Positions 26,795 through 37,425 are shown, numbered from the stretch's first letter. The stretch is 64,000 nucleotides of DNA from Bacteroides zhangwenhongii (GCF_009193325.2 NZ_CP059856.1:5180519-5244518), one strand, 5' to 3'. The notes: generated from the letters alone by a model not told the origin. Program-made: numbers and translations.

Positions 26795-29700
26795 GTATGA
26801 CCGGAATATTTTATATGAAAGAATAGAGCATATAAAATAGGTATAAACAATAACGTTATCAATGTACCGAACAACAATCCTCCCATAATGGAAGCCGCCA
26901 GAGAACCGAACATTGCATCCGGCAACAACGGAATCATACCCAGAATCGTAGTCAGCGAGGCCATCATCACCGGACGCAGACGGCTTTGCGCACTATCAAT
27001 CAAAGCCGTAACCGGTTCTATCCCCTGACTGATCTGCAGTGTGATTTCATCCATCAGCACAATGCCATTCTTAATAATCATTCCAATCAGCCCCAAAGTT
27101 CCGACAATCGCTACAAAATTGAATGTTTTCCCGGTAAGCAGCATTACAGCCACTACACCGACAAAAACCAAAGGAATACAACAAAATATGATGGTCGGCT
27201 TGCGATAATCCTTGAACAGCATAATCAATATGGCAATCATCAGAATGATGGCAAACGGAAAATTTTTGAACAAATATTGCATGGATTTCGTGCTGGCATT
27301 CCTTTCTCCCTGCCATTGCAGCTTATATCCGTCCGGCAACGGGATTTGCTCTATTTGTTCCGCCACAGACTGGCGGGCTTTCTCCGTTTCTATTCCCGGA
27401 ACGGGAGAACATTGCACCCGTTGGCTACGCTGTCCGTTGAAACGGGGAACCACCGGGTCTTCCCATCTCACATCAATCTTCTTACTTATCTGTTTCAACG
27501 GAGTAGTCCCCATCAGCGTTTCCACCAACTCTTCCTTTGACAGCGTACCTGTTTTCAACTTCATCATCATCTCCTGCGTCAACAGGCCGTTCAGTGAGGG
27601 AAGAGACGAAAAGATTTGGGTATTATCAAGATTCTCAATCGGTCTGCCTTGTTCGTCCAGGCAACGAAGGTAAATATTATCCCGATGGATTCCTTCGTAG
27701 AATGAACCTATCGGAATCCCACTCGTAGCCGAAAGCAGGGAAAGACTCACATCATTACGACTCAGCCCGATAGCACGGGCGGTGGGCTGGTCGTACTCGA
27801 TGGTCAGCACCGGTATCTGCGGTTCCCAGTCAGTGGTTATAAGATACACATCGGAACTTTGTTCCATAATACATCGGGCACTGTCCGCCAATTGATGCAG
27901 CACAGCAGGATCCGGGCCTGTAAACTGCGCCTCAATGGGATACTTTTTAAACATCAGGTTATAACGGTTCAACTTCACATAAGCGTCCGGATAATGCGCC
28001 GAGAGATATTGTTGAATTTCGGGCATATTATCCACCAGGTCTTCGGGAGAAGTGAAGTCGATAATCAGTTCACCATAGGACAGAGAGGGATTGGCTATAT
28101 TACGTACCAGATTATAACGTCCGGGCGTTCCTCCTACGGAAGCCGTGACATGCGTAATCTCCGGACGGGTTTTCAAGTAAGCTTCAATCTCTTCCAGGTC
28201 GCTCGTGACACGCGTGAAATTAGTTCCTTCCGGCAATTTATACTCCATATAAAGTTGGTCGTACACCATATCCGGAAAAAATCCCTGCCGCATAAAACGG
28301 TAGCTGAAAGCGGAAAGTACTACCAATACCAACATGGCAAAAACGAAACTCCAGCGATGTGACAGGCTGAATCTTAATAAGGAACGCAATACTGCATATA
28401 TCTTCCCTTCGTAAACACGTTTTCCGGCATCTGTCTCTTTATCTGTAATTCCCGGATGCAAAATGCGGTCCGCCATCAAAGGCACATGCACCAAAGCAAG
28501 CACCCAACTCAGCAATAATGAAACAGCCAGCACTATAAACAGATCTCTTGTATAGACTCCGGCAGTATCGGGCGACATAAAGATAGGGAGAAAAGCAATA
28601 ATCGCAATCAGAGTAGCTCCGAGTAAGGGCATTGCGGTCTGTCGCCCGATAGCTGTCATTGCTTCCATCCGGCTTTTACCCGCCTTCAGATCCACCAAAA
28701 TGCCGTCAATAATGACTATCGCGTTATCTACCAGCATCCCCATAGCGAGGATAAACGAAGCCAAAGAAACACGTTGCATCGTACCATCCATAAAATACAG
28801 GAACAGGAAAGAGCCGAACACCGTCACTACCAGACTGATACCGATAATCATCCCGCTCTTAAATCCCATTGCTATCATCAGGATGACAACCACAATGATG
28901 ACGGATTCTATCAGATTGATAATAAATGTCCCTAATGAACCGGAAACACGTTCCGGTTGGTAGAACACCTTGTGACAATCGACTCCTGTCGGAAGCCGTT
29001 CCGCCTTCAACTGCTCCAATTTACGCTCTACTCCTTTACCTACCTTGATAATATCCGCCCCCGAAGAAGCGGCGACCAGAATTCCCATAGCTCGTTGCCG
29101 GTCGTAAAACAATTCATTGCGAGTGGGATTTTCATAATCTTTTTCGATGCGGGCTATATCACTCAGACGCAACTGGTCGTCATCATGTCCCTGAATCAGC
29201 ATACGTCCGATATCCTCCACCGTCTTAAACTTGTCACTGACCGTCACACGGATACGATTATCGCCATTATCATAATATCCGGTATAAGTAGTTTTATTCT
29301 GCCCGTTCAGCGTAGCAAGCACCTCCGCAGGTTTCACCCCCAGATTCGCCATGCGGTCTTGCAGCAGAGAGATATTGATACACTCCGAACGCTCTCCATA
29401 CAAATCCACCCGTTCCACTCCGTCGAGTTCGCTGACCTCCCGTTTGATAAGCTCCGCATAATCGGATAGTTCCCTATCCGAAAGGCCGTCACCCGTCAAA
29501 GCATAAAACATTCCGTAAACATTTCCAAAATCATCCTTCACCAAAGGAGGATCGGCACCCGCGGGCAGCTCCGCCTGCGCGTTCGCTACTTTTCGGCGCA
29601 ACAAATCCCAACATTGTTCCACGTCGTCTTCACCGACCGTAGTTTTCAGTTCCACTTGAATCAGGGAGAGGTCATTGTAAGAGTAACTTTCCACATTATC

Positions 29701-29934
29701 TATGTTTCCCATCGTGCGGATATTCTTCTCAAGCACATCAGTCACCTCCAACTCTACCTGATGCGCAGAAGCTCCGGGATAGACAGTTACTACCATAGCG
29801 ATTTTCACCGTCACCTCAGGATCTTCAAGTTTACTCATTTCATAGCTCGAATAAGCTCCGCCAAGCACTAGCACGGCAATCAAGAAGTAAATAAGCTTCT
29901 TGTTTTCAAATGCCCACTTACTTATATCTATCAT
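26791..29934 (-). CDS. RND-family efflux permease (AcrB-type)
   Basis: 1047 residues, standard RND size. The N-terminal TM1 (FENKKLIYFLIAVLVLGGAYSSYE) is followed by the first porter domain. The TM2-TM6 block contains the proton-relay segment AMGMLVDNAIVIIDG (Asp followed by Asn rather than the Asp-Asp of AcrB). A second porter domain and TM7-TM12 follow, ending in LGLIGMIIKNGIVLMDEI and RLRPVMMASLTTILGMIPLL. The start overlaps the adaptor stop by four bases (ATGA). It exports drugs or other small compounds across the envelope with the adaptor and an outer-membrane channel. No TolC-like gene is present nearby, so the channel must be encoded elsewhere. Confidence 0.95.
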   Translation of the reverse strand: MIDISKWAFENKKLIYFLIAVLVLGGAYSSYEMSKLEDPEVTVKIAMVVTVYPGASAHQVELEVTDVLEKNIRTMGNIDNVESYSYNDLSLIQVELKTTVGEDDVEQCWDLLRRKVANAQAELPAGADPPLVKDDFGNVYGMFYALTGDGLSDRELSDYAELIKREVSELDGVERVDLYGERSECINISLLQDRMANLGVKPAEVLATLNGQNKTTYTGYYDNGDNRIRVTVSDKFKTVEDIGRMLIQGHDDDQLRLSDIARIEKDYENPTRNELFYDRQRAMGILVAASSGADIIKVGKGVERKLEQLKAERLPTGVDCHKVFYQPERVSGSLGTFIINLIESVIIVVVILMIAMGFKSGMIIGISLVVTVFGSFLFLYFMDGTMQRVSLASFILAMGMLVDNAIVIIDGILVDLKAGKSRMEAMTAIGRQTAMPLLGATLIAIIAFLPIFMSPDTAGVYTRDLFIVLAVSLLLSWVLALVHVPLMADRILHPGITDKETDAGKRVYEGKIYAVLRSLLRFSLSHRWSFVFAMLVLVVLSAFSYRFMRQGFFPDMVYDQLYMEYKLPEGTNFTRVTSDLEEIEAYLKTRPEITHVTASVGGTPGRYNLVRNIANPSLSYGELIIDFTSPEDLVDNMPEIQQYLSAHYPDAYVKLNRYNLMFKKYPIEAQFTGPDPAVLHQLADSARCIMEQSSDVYLITTDWEPQIPVLTIEYDQPTARAIGLSRNDVSLSLLSATSGIPIGSFYEGIHRDNIYLRCLDEQGRPIENLDNTQIFSSLPSLNGLLTQEMMMKLKTGTLSKEELVETLMGTTPLKQISKKIDVRWEDPVVPRFNGQRSQRVQCSPVPGIETEKARQSVAEQIEQIPLPDGYKLQWQGERNASTKSMQYLFKNFPFAIILMIAILIMLFKDYRKPTIIFCCIPLVFVGVVAVMLLTGKTFNFVAIVGTLGLIGMIIKNGIVLMDEITLQISQGIEPVTALIDSAQSRLRPVMMASLTTILGMIPLLPDAMFGSLAASIMGGLLFGTLITLLFIPILYALFFHIKYSGHT

Positions 29935-31001
29935 AATAATCCTCCTACATTGGTTTCAGAAGCGGGTAAAAGAGGTTCCACCTTTTCGCCATCTTTCACA
30001 TGATGCACACCCGACGCCACAACCAATGCTCCAGGCTTTATTTCATCCGAAGTGACCAGGCAACGTCCGTCGCTGAGCAAACGGGTCATCGTCACACTGC
30101 AACGGTGAATAGTCTGCGTAGAAGAATTATACAGGAAAACACTCGTATTTCCCTTTTCATGCAAAACCGCACCTGTAGGTACAGATAAATTTCGTTGCCC
30201 GTTTTCAGTACGTTCAATGGTGACCATCGTATTCATGCCGGGAGAAGGAAGAGGTTGTCCACCCGTTCTTTCCAGTTGCAGGCGCATGGTATACAATTGA
30301 TTGGCATTTGCTTTGGGAGTGACGCTTATCAGATTCAATGAATATTGCTGTCCGGAGTAAATATCAAACGTACAATGGTAGCTTGTAAACTGTTCCCGGC
30401 GTATATACTCCGCAGCCGGAAGATTAATTTCCACTTCCGGCTTGCCTTCGCTAATCATTGACACCACCGGCATACCGGCAGCAAGCGTCTCATGTGAATC
30501 GAAAAGGCGTTTTTGCACATAACCGTTGAAAGGAGCATACAGACGGGTATACTCCAATTGGTCTTTGGCATGATTATATTTGGCGGTAATCTGTTTCAAT
30601 CCATACACAGCCTTGTCATTGGCATCGGGTGTCGTCACATTTTCTTTATAAAGTGCCATCACACGTCCGGCCTCCGCTTTCACACGTTGATATTCGGCTT
30701 CCGCCGCATCCAGTTGAATCTGGTAATCGGTAGGGTCTAGCTCGGCAAGCAGCTGGCCTTTACGTACATAAGAACCGTCATTGACATGCATACGTAAAAT
30801 AGTCCCGCTCACCCGGAAAGCCAGACTTATATCCTGCGCAGCCTTCACCCTACCCGGAAATTGCAATGATGTCTGCTCATCGGCAGAAAGTACTGTATCG
30901 ATTTTTACTGTCGGCCTGTCCTCCGTACCCTGCGTACGATGACCACAGGAAGCCGATAGAACGGCTAAAATTCCTGCTAATAATAAGTTGAATCGTCTCA
31001 T
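29931..31001 (-). CDS. RND efflux periplasmic adaptor (membrane fusion protein), lipoprotein
   Basis: 356 residues with lipoprotein signal MRRFNLLLAGILAVLSASC (Cys at 19). Order of domains: the first lipoyl half, LAFRVSGTILRMHVNDGSYVRKGQLLAELDPTDY; an alpha-helical hairpin (about 75-135); the second lipoyl half, ARLYAPFNGYVQKRLFDSHETLAAG-like; then beta-barrel and membrane-proximal domains, with SVPTGAVLHEKGNTSVFLYN. It bridges the permease encoded immediately downstream and an outer-membrane factor. The unit consists only of adaptor plus permease. A local regulator is not evident on this strand. Confidence 0.93.
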   Translation of the reverse strand: MRRFNLLLAGILAVLSASCGHRTQGTEDRPTVKIDTVLSADEQTSLQFPGRVKAAQDISLAFRVSGTILRMHVNDGSYVRKGQLLAELDPTDYQIQLDAAEAEYQRVKAEAGRVMALYKENVTTPDANDKAVYGLKQITAKYNHAKDQLEYTRLYAPFNGYVQKRLFDSHETLAAGMPVVSMISEGKPEVEINLPAAEYIRREQFTSYHCTFDIYSGQQYSLNLISVTPKANANQLYTMRLQLERTGGQPLPSPGMNTMVTIERTENGQRNLSVPTGAVLHEKGNTSVFLYNSSTQTIHRCSVTMTRLLSDGRCLVTSDEIKPGALVVASGVHHVKDGEKVEPLLPASETNVGGLL

Positions 31002-31104
31002 ATTTTAGATTGCAATTTGTTTTCCACAAATGTATCTCAAACGAGCAAGACGACAAAGGGGCATCGGGACAATTTTTGTCCGATTTGGCGTATTTTCTAG
31101 TCCA

Positions 31105-32460
31105 TTATGATTTTTCCCGGATTTTAAACTGCCGGAACTGCCACCACAGCATTGTTCCTGCTATCAGACTGGCTGTGATATCGGAAACCGGCATACTGAT
31201 CCAAACACCCAATTGTCCGTAAAACTGTGGAAGAATCAACAGGCAGGGGATCAGAATGAGCACTTGACGGGATATTGACAAAAAGATTGCCTTGCCTGCC
31301 ATTCCGATACTCTGGAAGAAATTGGAGGTCACCATCTGAAAACCGACAATCGGGAAGAACATCACGACGATTCGCAAGCCTTTGGCAGAAATATCCACCA
31401 GTTCTTCATGCGTTGTAAAGATGGAAACAGCGAGTTTGGGAATCAACATTCCCATCAGAAATCCGGCAGTTGTCACTATGGTAGCGGCATAAATCGTTAT
31501 TTTCAGCACTTTCGTCACACGAAGATATTGCTTGGCTCCATAATTATAACCTGCAATCGGTTGCATTCCCTGATTCAAGCCCATCACAATCATTACGAAA
31601 AGGAACACCAGCCGGTTCACAATTCCGAACGCCCCGATGGCAAGGTCGCCTCCGTGACGCTGCAATCCTTGATTTATCAGGATGACAATAAAGCAAGCCG
31701 CCAGGTTCATCAAGAACGGTGCCATACCGATGGCAAGCGAATCTACAACAATCTTCTTTCGCAACCGGAAAATCCCTTTGTGAAAATGCAGCAATTCTTC
31801 TTTGTTGGAGAATAATTTAAATTGCCATGCCAACGCGATAACCTGCGCGGTAATGGTAGCCACAGCCGCTCCCTGAATCCCCCAACCAAAACCATAGATA
31901 AAGACCGGATCGAGTATCGTATTGATGATTACCGTAGCAATCGTGGCATACATCGCTTTTTGAGGATGGCCTGCTGAACGGAGCACAGCATTCAAACCCA
32001 GATAAAGATGGGTAATGACATTACCTAACAAGATAACGACCATATAATCGCGGGCGTAACCTACCGTCGCATCACTGCCACCGAAGAAATAGAGAATCGG
32101 GTCAAGAAATATCAAAGTAACCACCGTAAAGGCAAGCCCGATAATAATATTTAAAACCAGTACGTTGCCGAGCACCCGTTGGGCCGTATCGTAATCTTTC
32201 TGTCCCAGTTTCACCGAAACAAGTGTCGCCGCTCCCACACCGACCAACGAACCGAAAGCCGCGGCAAGATTCATCAGCGGAAAGGTCAGTGCCAACCCGG
32301 AAATCGCCATTGCCCCCACACCGTGACCGATGAAAATACTGTCTACCATATTATAAAGAGAAGATGCCGTCATGGCTATAATTGCCGGAATGGCATACTG
32401 CATTAAAAGCTTCCCAATCTTTTCCGTACCCAGCGCAGTGGGTGTCTTTTGTCCTGTCAT
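31105..32460 (-). CDS. MATE-family efflux transporter
   Basis: 451 residues from the ATG at 32460 (MTGQKTPTALGTEKIGKLLMQYAIPAI); a start 10 codons further upstream is open but would add a non-conserved leader. Twelve hydrophobic segments with MATE hallmarks: SLYNMVDSIFIGHGVG, AAAFGSLVGVGAATLVSVKLGQKD, NAVLRSAGHPQKAMYATI, and GLNQGMQPIAGYNYGAKQY in the second half. It is of a different MATE subgroup from the one at 22.9-24.3 kb, and divergent from lysS. Substrate unknown. It lies 103 bases downstream-side of the adaptor gene start, so the three efflux genes face the same way but are probably separate transcripts. Confidence 0.92.
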   Translation of the reverse strand: MTGQKTPTALGTEKIGKLLMQYAIPAIIAMTASSLYNMVDSIFIGHGVGAMAISGLALTFPLMNLAAAFGSLVGVGAATLVSVKLGQKDYDTAQRVLGNVLVLNIIIGLAFTVVTLIFLDPILYFFGGSDATVGYARDYMVVILLGNVITHLYLGLNAVLRSAGHPQKAMYATIATVIINTILDPVFIYGFGWGIQGAAVATITAQVIALAWQFKLFSNKEELLHFHKGIFRLRKKIVVDSLAIGMAPFLMNLAACFIVILINQGLQRHGGDLAIGAFGIVNRLVFLFVMIVMGLNQGMQPIAGYNYGAKQYLRVTKVLKITIYAATIVTTAGFLMGMLIPKLAVSIFTTHEELVDISAKGLRIVVMFFPIVGFQMVTSNFFQSIGMAGKAIFLSISRQVLILIPCLLILPQFYGQLGVWISMPVSDITASLIAGTMLWWQFRQFKIREKS

Positions 32461-32528
32461 ACCTATTAGTTTGAGGCGGCAAAGATACAAAAAAGAGGTG
32501 GATTACAGGATATATGAGAAAAGTTTCG

Positions 32529-32536
32529 TATTTTTG
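32529..32536 (+). promoter_or_regulatory. -7 element of lysS
   Basis: TATTTTTG matches TAnnTTTG, 29 bases before the lysS start. Confidence 0.6.
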
Positions 32537-32565
32537 CCTCCAAAATTGAGTTAATACGTAACGAA

Positions 32566-34296
32566 ATGAATATATTAGAACTAAGTGAACAGGAAATCAT
32601 TCGACGCAACAGCCTGAATGAGCTTCGTGCGATGGGTATTGATCCGTACCCTGCAGCAGAGTATGTAACCAATGCTTTCTCCACAGATATTAAAGCTGAA
32701 TTTAAAGACGACGAGGAGCCACGCCAAGTTTCCGTAGCCGGCCGTATCATGAGCCGCCGCGTGATGGGTAAAGCATCTTTCGTTGAATTGCAAGACTCTA
32801 AAGGTCGCATCCAGGTGTACATCACCCGCGATGATATCTGCCCGGGAGAAGACAAGGAACTGTACAACTCTGTATTCAAACGCCTGCTCGACTTAGGTGA
32901 CTTTATCGGTATCGAAGGTTTCGTGTTCCGCACACAAATGGGTGAAATCAGCATCCATGCAAAGAAACTGACTGTACTTGCAAAGTCTATTAAACCGTTG
33001 CCAATCGTTAAATACAAAGACGGAGTAGCTTACGACTCTTTTGAAGATCCCGAACTCCGTTATCGCCAACGCTATGTGGACCTGGTAGTAAATGACGGCA
33101 TCAAAGAAACATTCCTGAAACGCGCCACTGTAGTGAAAACTTTGCGCAACGTTTTGGATGAGGCTGGTTACACGGAAGTGGAAACTCCTATCCTGCAATC
33201 TATTGCCGGTGGAGCCAGTGCACGCCCGTTCATCACTCACCATAACTCATTGGATATAGACCTTTACCTACGTATCGCAACGGAGCTTTATCTGAAGCGA
33301 CTGATTGTAGGTGGTTTTGAAGGTGTATACGAAATAGGTAAGAACTTCCGTAACGAGGGTATGGATAAAACTCACAATCCGGAATTTACCTGTATGGAAC
33401 TTTATGTTCAGTACAAGGATTACAACTGGATGATGAATTTCACCGAAAAACTGCTGGAACGTATCTGTATCGCTGTAAACGGCTGTACGGAAAGCGTTGT
33501 TGACGGAAAAACTATCAGTTTCAAAGCTCCTTACCGCCGCCTGCCTATCCTGGATGCTATCAAAGAAAAGACAGGATATGACCTGAACGGCAAGAGCGAA
33601 GAAGAAATCCGCCAAGTTTGCAAGGAACTGAAAATGGAGGAAATCGACGAGACAATGGGTAAAGGCAAGCTGATTGATGAAATCTTCGGAGAATTCTGCG
33701 AAGATACGTATATCCAGCCGACTTTCATCACCGATTATCCGGTTGAAATGTCTCCGCTGACCAAGATGCATCGTTCTAAACCGGGACTGACCGAACGTTT
33801 CGAACTGATGGTGAACGGTAAAGAGCTGGCTAATGCCTACTCGGAATTGAACGATCCGCTGGATCAGGAAGAACGTTTCAAAGAACAAATGCGTTTGGCC
33901 GACAAGGGAGACGACGAAGCGATGATTATCGATCAGGACTTCCTGCGCGCTTTACAATATGGTATGCCTCCTACATCGGGTATCGGTATCGGTATCGACC
34001 GTCTGGTGATGTTAATGACCGGACAGACTACCATTCAGGAAGTATTGTTCTTCCCGCAAATGCGCCCGGAAAAAGTAGTGAAAAAAGACGCTGCTGCCAA
34101 ATACATGGAATTGGGAATTGCAGAAGACTGGGTGCCGGTTATCCAGAAAGCCGGTTACAACACAGTAGACGATATGAAAGATGTGAATCCGCAGAAACTG
34201 CACCAAGACATCTGCGGTATCAACAAAAAATATAAATTAGAGCTTACCAATCCGTCGGTAAACGACGTAACTGAGTGGATTAACAAACTTAAATAA
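32566..34296 (+). CDS. lysS: Lysyl-tRNA synthetase (class II)
   Basis: 576 residues. The N-terminal OB-fold anticodon-binding domain (about 55-160) contains VAGRIMSRRVMGKASFVELQDSKGRIQVYI. The class II catalytic core has motif 2 (IGKNFRNEGMDKTHNPEFTCMELY) and motif 3 (GMPPTSGIGIGIDRLVMLMTG). There is an extra ~75-residue C-terminal extension beyond motif 3 (KKDAAAKYMELGIAEDWVPVIQKAGY onward), a helical segment common in Bacteroidota LysS. It charges tRNA-Lys. Followed by gpsA and pgi on the same strand, with a long inverted repeat between lysS and gpsA. Confidence 0.98.
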   Translation: MNILELSEQEIIRRNSLNELRAMGIDPYPAAEYVTNAFSTDIKAEFKDDEEPRQVSVAGRIMSRRVMGKASFVELQDSKGRIQVYITRDDICPGEDKELYNSVFKRLLDLGDFIGIEGFVFRTQMGEISIHAKKLTVLAKSIKPLPIVKYKDGVAYDSFEDPELRYRQRYVDLVVNDGIKETFLKRATVVKTLRNVLDEAGYTEVETPILQSIAGGASARPFITHHNSLDIDLYLRIATELYLKRLIVGGFEGVYEIGKNFRNEGMDKTHNPEFTCMELYVQYKDYNWMMNFTEKLLERICIAVNGCTESVVDGKTISFKAPYRRLPILDAIKEKTGYDLNGKSEEEIRQVCKELKMEEIDETMGKGKLIDEIFGEFCEDTYIQPTFITDYPVEMSPLTKMHRSKPGLTERFELMVNGKELANAYSELNDPLDQEERFKEQMRLADKGDDEAMIIDQDFLRALQYGMPPTSGIGIGIDRLVMLMTGQTTIQEVLFFPQMRPEKVVKKDAAAKYMELGIAEDWVPVIQKAGYNTVDDMKDVNPQKLHQDICGINKKYKLELTNPSVNDVTEWINKLK

Positions 34297-34386
34297 GTTG
34301 AGAGTTGAAAGTTGAGAGTTGAAAGTTGTTATATGAATAACATTTTCAAGTCTTAACTTTCAACTTTCAACTTTTCAACTTTCAAT
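34296..34386. repeat. Long imperfect inverted repeat built of GTTGAAA/GTTGAGA units
   Basis: The left arm (34297-34328) is tandem GTTGAGAGTTGAAA units; the right arm (34354-34386) holds the complementary CAACTTTCAACTTTTC units, with a 25-base loop. It fills nearly the whole lysS-gpsA gap. It may act as a terminator or RNA stabiliser; this type of low-complexity hairpin recurs in Bacteroides intergenic regions. Confidence 0.7.
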
Positions 34387-34391
34387 TAGAA

Positions 34392-35387
34392 ATGAAATTA
34401 CCCGGCAAGATAGCGATAATGGGCGGAGGAAGTTGGGCTACAGCCATCGCAAAGATGTGTCTGGCTCAAGAAGACTCTATCAATTGGTATATGCGACGCG
34501 ACGACCGCATCGCAGATTTCAAGAGATTAGGGCATAATCCGGCTTATCTAACAGGAGTGAAATTCGATACCAAACGTATCTCTTTCAGTTCCAATATCAA
34601 CGATATTGTGAAAGAATCGGATACACTAATCTTCGTCACTCCTTCCCCTTATCTGAAGGCACACTTGAAAAAGCTGAAAACCAAGATTAAAGATAAATTT
34701 ATCATTACCGCTATCAAAGGAATCGTACCCGACGACAATGTTATCGTGTCCGAATACTTCACTAAGGAATATGGCGTACCATCTGAAAACATCGCTGTGC
34801 TGGCAGGTCCCTGCCATGCGGAAGAAGTGGCCTTGGAACGTCTTTCTTATCTAACCATCGCTTGTCCCGACAAGGATAAGGCACGTATCTTCGCACGCAG
34901 ATTGGGAAGCAGTTTTATCAAAACTTCGGTCAGCGACGACGTTTCGGGTATCGAATACAGTTCGGTGCTGAAAAATGTATATGCCATTGCTGCCGGTATT
35001 TGTAGCGGGTTGAAATATGGTGACAACTTTCAAGCTGTGTTGATTTCCAACGCCATACAGGAAATGAACCGTTTTCTAAACACGGTACACCCGTTGAACA
35101 GAAACGTAGATGAATCTGTTTATCTGGGGGACTTGCTGGTGACCGGTTATTCCAATTTCAGCCGTAACCGTACATTCGGCACGATGATAGGCAAAGGATA
35201 TTCCGTGAAGAGTGCACAGATTGAAATGGAAATGATTGCGGAAGGTTACTATGGTACGAAGTGTATCAAGGAAATCAACAAACATCATCATGTCAATATG
35301 CCCATATTGGACGCTGTTTACAACATCCTGTACGAGCGTATCTCGCCCACGATCGAGATTAAATTATTAACTGATTCTTTTAGATAA
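34392..35387 (+). CDS. gpsA: Glycerol-3-phosphate dehydrogenase [NAD(P)+]
   Basis: 331 residues. Reduces dihydroxyacetone phosphate to sn-glycerol-3-phosphate for phospholipid synthesis in the cytoplasm. The NAD-binding Rossmann fold begins at [13 protein letters not shown] (residues 10-22); [15 protein letters not shown] and IIAIKGI-like segments follow, as does [15 protein letters not shown]. The catalytic region contains [40 protein letters not shown], with the family's substrate-binding Lys in SVLKNVYA. The C-terminus is slightly shorter than E. coli GpsA. It lies 19 bases upstream of pgi, so the two are likely cotranscribed. Confidence 0.95.
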   Translation: MKLPGKIAIMGGGSWATAIAKMCLAQEDSINWYMRRDDRIADFKRLGHNPAYLTGVKFDTKRISFSSNINDIVKESDTLIFVTPSPYLKAHLKKLKTKIKDKFIITAIKGIVPDDNVIVSEYFTKEYGVPSENIAVLAGPCHAEEVALERLSYLTIACPDKDKARIFARRLGSSFIKTSVSDDVSGIEYSSVLKNVYAIAAGICSGLKYGDNFQAVLISNAIQEMNRFLNTVHPLNRNVDESVYLGDLLVTGYSNFSRNRTFGTMIGKGYSVKSAQIEMEMIAEGYYGTKCIKEINKHHHVNMPILDAVYNILYERISPTIEIKLLTDSFR

Positions 35388-35406
35388 CCTTATAAACAAA
35401 AACGAT

Positions 35407-36744
35407 ATGATAAACTTGAACATTGAAAAGACATTTGGATTTATCTCCAAAGAAAAAGTTTCTGCTTACGAAGCTGAGGTTAAAGCCGCACAGGAAATGC
35501 TTGAAAAAGGAACAGGCAAAGGTAATGACTTTTTAGGATGGTTGCACTTGCCTTCTTCTATCACTAAAGAACACCTGGCTGACTTAAATGCTACTGCAAA
35601 GGTTTTGAGAGATAACTGCGAGGTAGTAATCGTTGCCGGTATCGGTGGTAGCTACTTGGGAGCACGTGCCGTCATCGAGGCTCTGTCCAACAGCTTTACC
35701 TGGTTGCAGAATAAGAAGGCTGATCCGATCATGATTTATGCCGGACATAATATCAGCGAAGATTATTTGTATGAACTCACTGAATATCTGAAAGACAAGA
35801 AGTTCGGTGTCATTAATATCTCCAAATCAGGAACTACAACTGAAACAGCACTTGCTTTCCGTTTGCTGAAAAAACAATGTGAGGACCAACGCGGTAAAGA
35901 AACTGCCAAGAAAGTAATCGTTGCCGTTACGGACGCAAAAAAGGGTGCTGCCCGTGTCACAGCCGACAAGGAAGGATATAAAACGTTCATCATCCCCGAT
36001 AACGTGGGCGGACGTTTTTCTGTACTGACTCCGGTAGGTTTACTGCCGATTGCAGTTGCCGGATTCGACATTGAGAAACTGGTTGCCGGTGCTGCCGACA
36101 TGGAAAAGGCATGTGGTTCTGACGTTGCTTTTGCTGAAAATCCCGCCGCTATCTATGCCGCGACCCGTAACGAGTTATACAGAAATGGCAAGAAGATTGA
36201 AATTCTCGTTAACTTCTGCCCGAAACTACACTATGTGAGCGAATGGTGGAAACAACTTTACGGGGAATCTGAAGGAAAAGATAATAAAGGTATTTTCCCT
36301 GCATCGGTGGATTTTTCAACTGACCTTCACTCTATGGGCCAATGGATTCAGGAAGGTGAACGTTCTATCTTCGAAACTGTAATCTCAGTAGAGAAGGTAA
36401 ATCATAAACTGGAAGTTCCTTCTGACGAAGCAAATCTGGATGGCTTGAACTTCTTAGCCGGCAAGCGCGTGGATGAAGTAAACAAAATGGCGGAATTGGG
36501 TACTCAATTGGCTCATGTTGACGGCGGTGTACCTAATATGCGTATCGTTCTTCCGGAACTGACCGAGTACAATATCGGCGGTCTGCTTTATTTCTTTGAA
36601 AAGGCTTGTGGTATCAGTGGCTATCTGCTAGGCGTCAATCCTTTCAACCAACCGGGTGTGGAAGCATACAAAAAGAATATGTTTGCTTTGCTGAACAAGC
36701 CGGGTTATGAAGAAGAATCTAAAGCGATTCAGGCAAGACTGTAA
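35407..36744 (+). CDS. pgi: Glucose-6-phosphate isomerase
   Basis: 445 residues, the shorter bacterial type of PGI. Interconverts glucose-6-phosphate and fructose-6-phosphate. The first SIS domain has [21 protein letters not shown] (about 75-95), and the phosphosugar loop [19 protein letters not shown] (about 137-155) is clear. In the second part, [25 protein letters not shown] and [18 protein letters not shown] contain the family signature and catalytic region. The start at 35407 is preceded by an AT-rich leader. Downstream a palindromic intergenic repeat separates it from a convergent lipoprotein gene. Confidence 0.97.
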   Translation: MINLNIEKTFGFISKEKVSAYEAEVKAAQEMLEKGTGKGNDFLGWLHLPSSITKEHLADLNATAKVLRDNCEVVIVAGIGGSYLGARAVIEALSNSFTWLQNKKADPIMIYAGHNISEDYLYELTEYLKDKKFGVINISKSGTTTETALAFRLLKKQCEDQRGKETAKKVIVAVTDAKKGAARVTADKEGYKTFIIPDNVGGRFSVLTPVGLLPIAVAGFDIEKLVAGAADMEKACGSDVAFAENPAAIYAATRNELYRNGKKIEILVNFCPKLHYVSEWWKQLYGESEGKDNKGIFPASVDFSTDLHSMGQWIQEGERSIFETVISVEKVNHKLEVPSDEANLDGLNFLAGKRVDEVNKMAELGTQLAHVDGGVPNMRIVLPELTEYNIGGLLYFFEKACGISGYLLGVNPFNQPGVEAYKKNMFALLNKPGYEEESKAIQARL

Positions 36745-36760
36745 GTAATATTAAAATGCG

Positions 36761-36829
36761 AATTAACGCAGATTTTCGCAGATCAGACTTCTTTATAAGA
36801 AGATTCCTTTGCGAGAATCCGCGTTAATT
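36761..36829. repeat. Intergenic inverted repeat after pgi
   Basis: AATTAACGC (36761-36769) pairs with GCGTTAATT (36821-36829), and GATTTTCGCA (36771-36780) pairs with TGCGAGAATC (36810-36819) with one mismatch. It lies between convergent genes and could terminate both. The CGCAGATTTTCGCAGAT wording is reminiscent of dispersed Bacteroides intergenic repeats, which I cannot verify from one window. Confidence 0.6.
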
Positions 36830-36861
36830 CTGCGTTTAAACCAATAAACTGCAATCAGCTA

Positions 36862-37362
36862 TCAATTTTCTTTTTCATTCGTTGTTTTCAGTCCGATGAC
36901 TTCTTCAGCTCCTTCACACTCAGCTTTGGAGGAAAGATAAAATTCCAATTTCACGTCACCGTTCTCATCAACGTGTTCGATGGTAGCTCGAACTATAACC
37001 TGACTTTGTGTCACGCCGTCTTTGAAACGCAGTTGCCCTTTATCTTCATCCGTCAGATTTCCTTCAGTCGAAACTTCCTCCTCTTTATAAATAAGCTTAG
37101 TAGCCAATTCTTCATCATTCTGAAGTTTGAATGTTTTTAATTCAGCTCCGTTACCGTCCAAAAGTAAAAGAGCTTCCACCTCATCCCCCACTTTCAGAGT
37201 CGGCAAATTATCCATCTTATTGGCATAGTCTTCTCCTTCAACGCTATTATTGTCAGAATCAACCTTAACAGATAGCTTCTCTATTTTAATGATAGGACTC
37301 TCCCCGCCATCGGAGCAGGCGCCTAGAAACAATGGTAGCAGTAGTAATACTCTCTTTTTCAT
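36862..37362 (-). CDS. Uncharacterised lipoprotein
   Basis: 166 residues from the ATG at 37362, chosen because it gives a compact lipoprotein signal (MKKRVLLLLPLFLGAC, Cys at 16); an upstream in-frame ATG at 37398 adds a non-signal leader. The mature protein is acidic and predicted mostly beta, with IIKIEKLSVKVDSDNNSVEG and LLLLDGNGAELKTFKLQNDE. It ends with KAECEGAEEVIGLKTTNEKEN. I do not recognise a family. The SDGGE after the Cys hints at surface export. It is divergent from the HAD/fkp pair and convergent with pgi. Confidence 0.75.
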   Translation of the reverse strand: MKKRVLLLLPLFLGACSDGGESPIIKIEKLSVKVDSDNNSVEGEDYANKMDNLPTLKVGDEVEALLLLDGNGAELKTFKLQNDEELATKLIYKEEEVSTEGNLTDEDKGQLRFKDGVTQSQVIVRATIEHVDENGDVKLEFYLSSKAECEGAEEVIGLKTTNEKEN

Positions 37363-37425
37363 GCTATCGTCTAATTTTATAATGCTACAAAAATACATAT
37401 TATCTTCTAAATAGCAAAAAATGTG

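Noticed and set aside
26791..32460. Complete tripartite efflux operon
   Set aside because: No TolC-like outer-membrane factor accompanies the adaptor and permease, and the MATE gene is a separate pump.
34296..34386. CRISPR-like tandem units between lysS and gpsA
   Set aside because: Units are 7-14 bases without spacers and form two complementary arms; it is an inverted repeat, not a CRISPR array. No cas genes are present.
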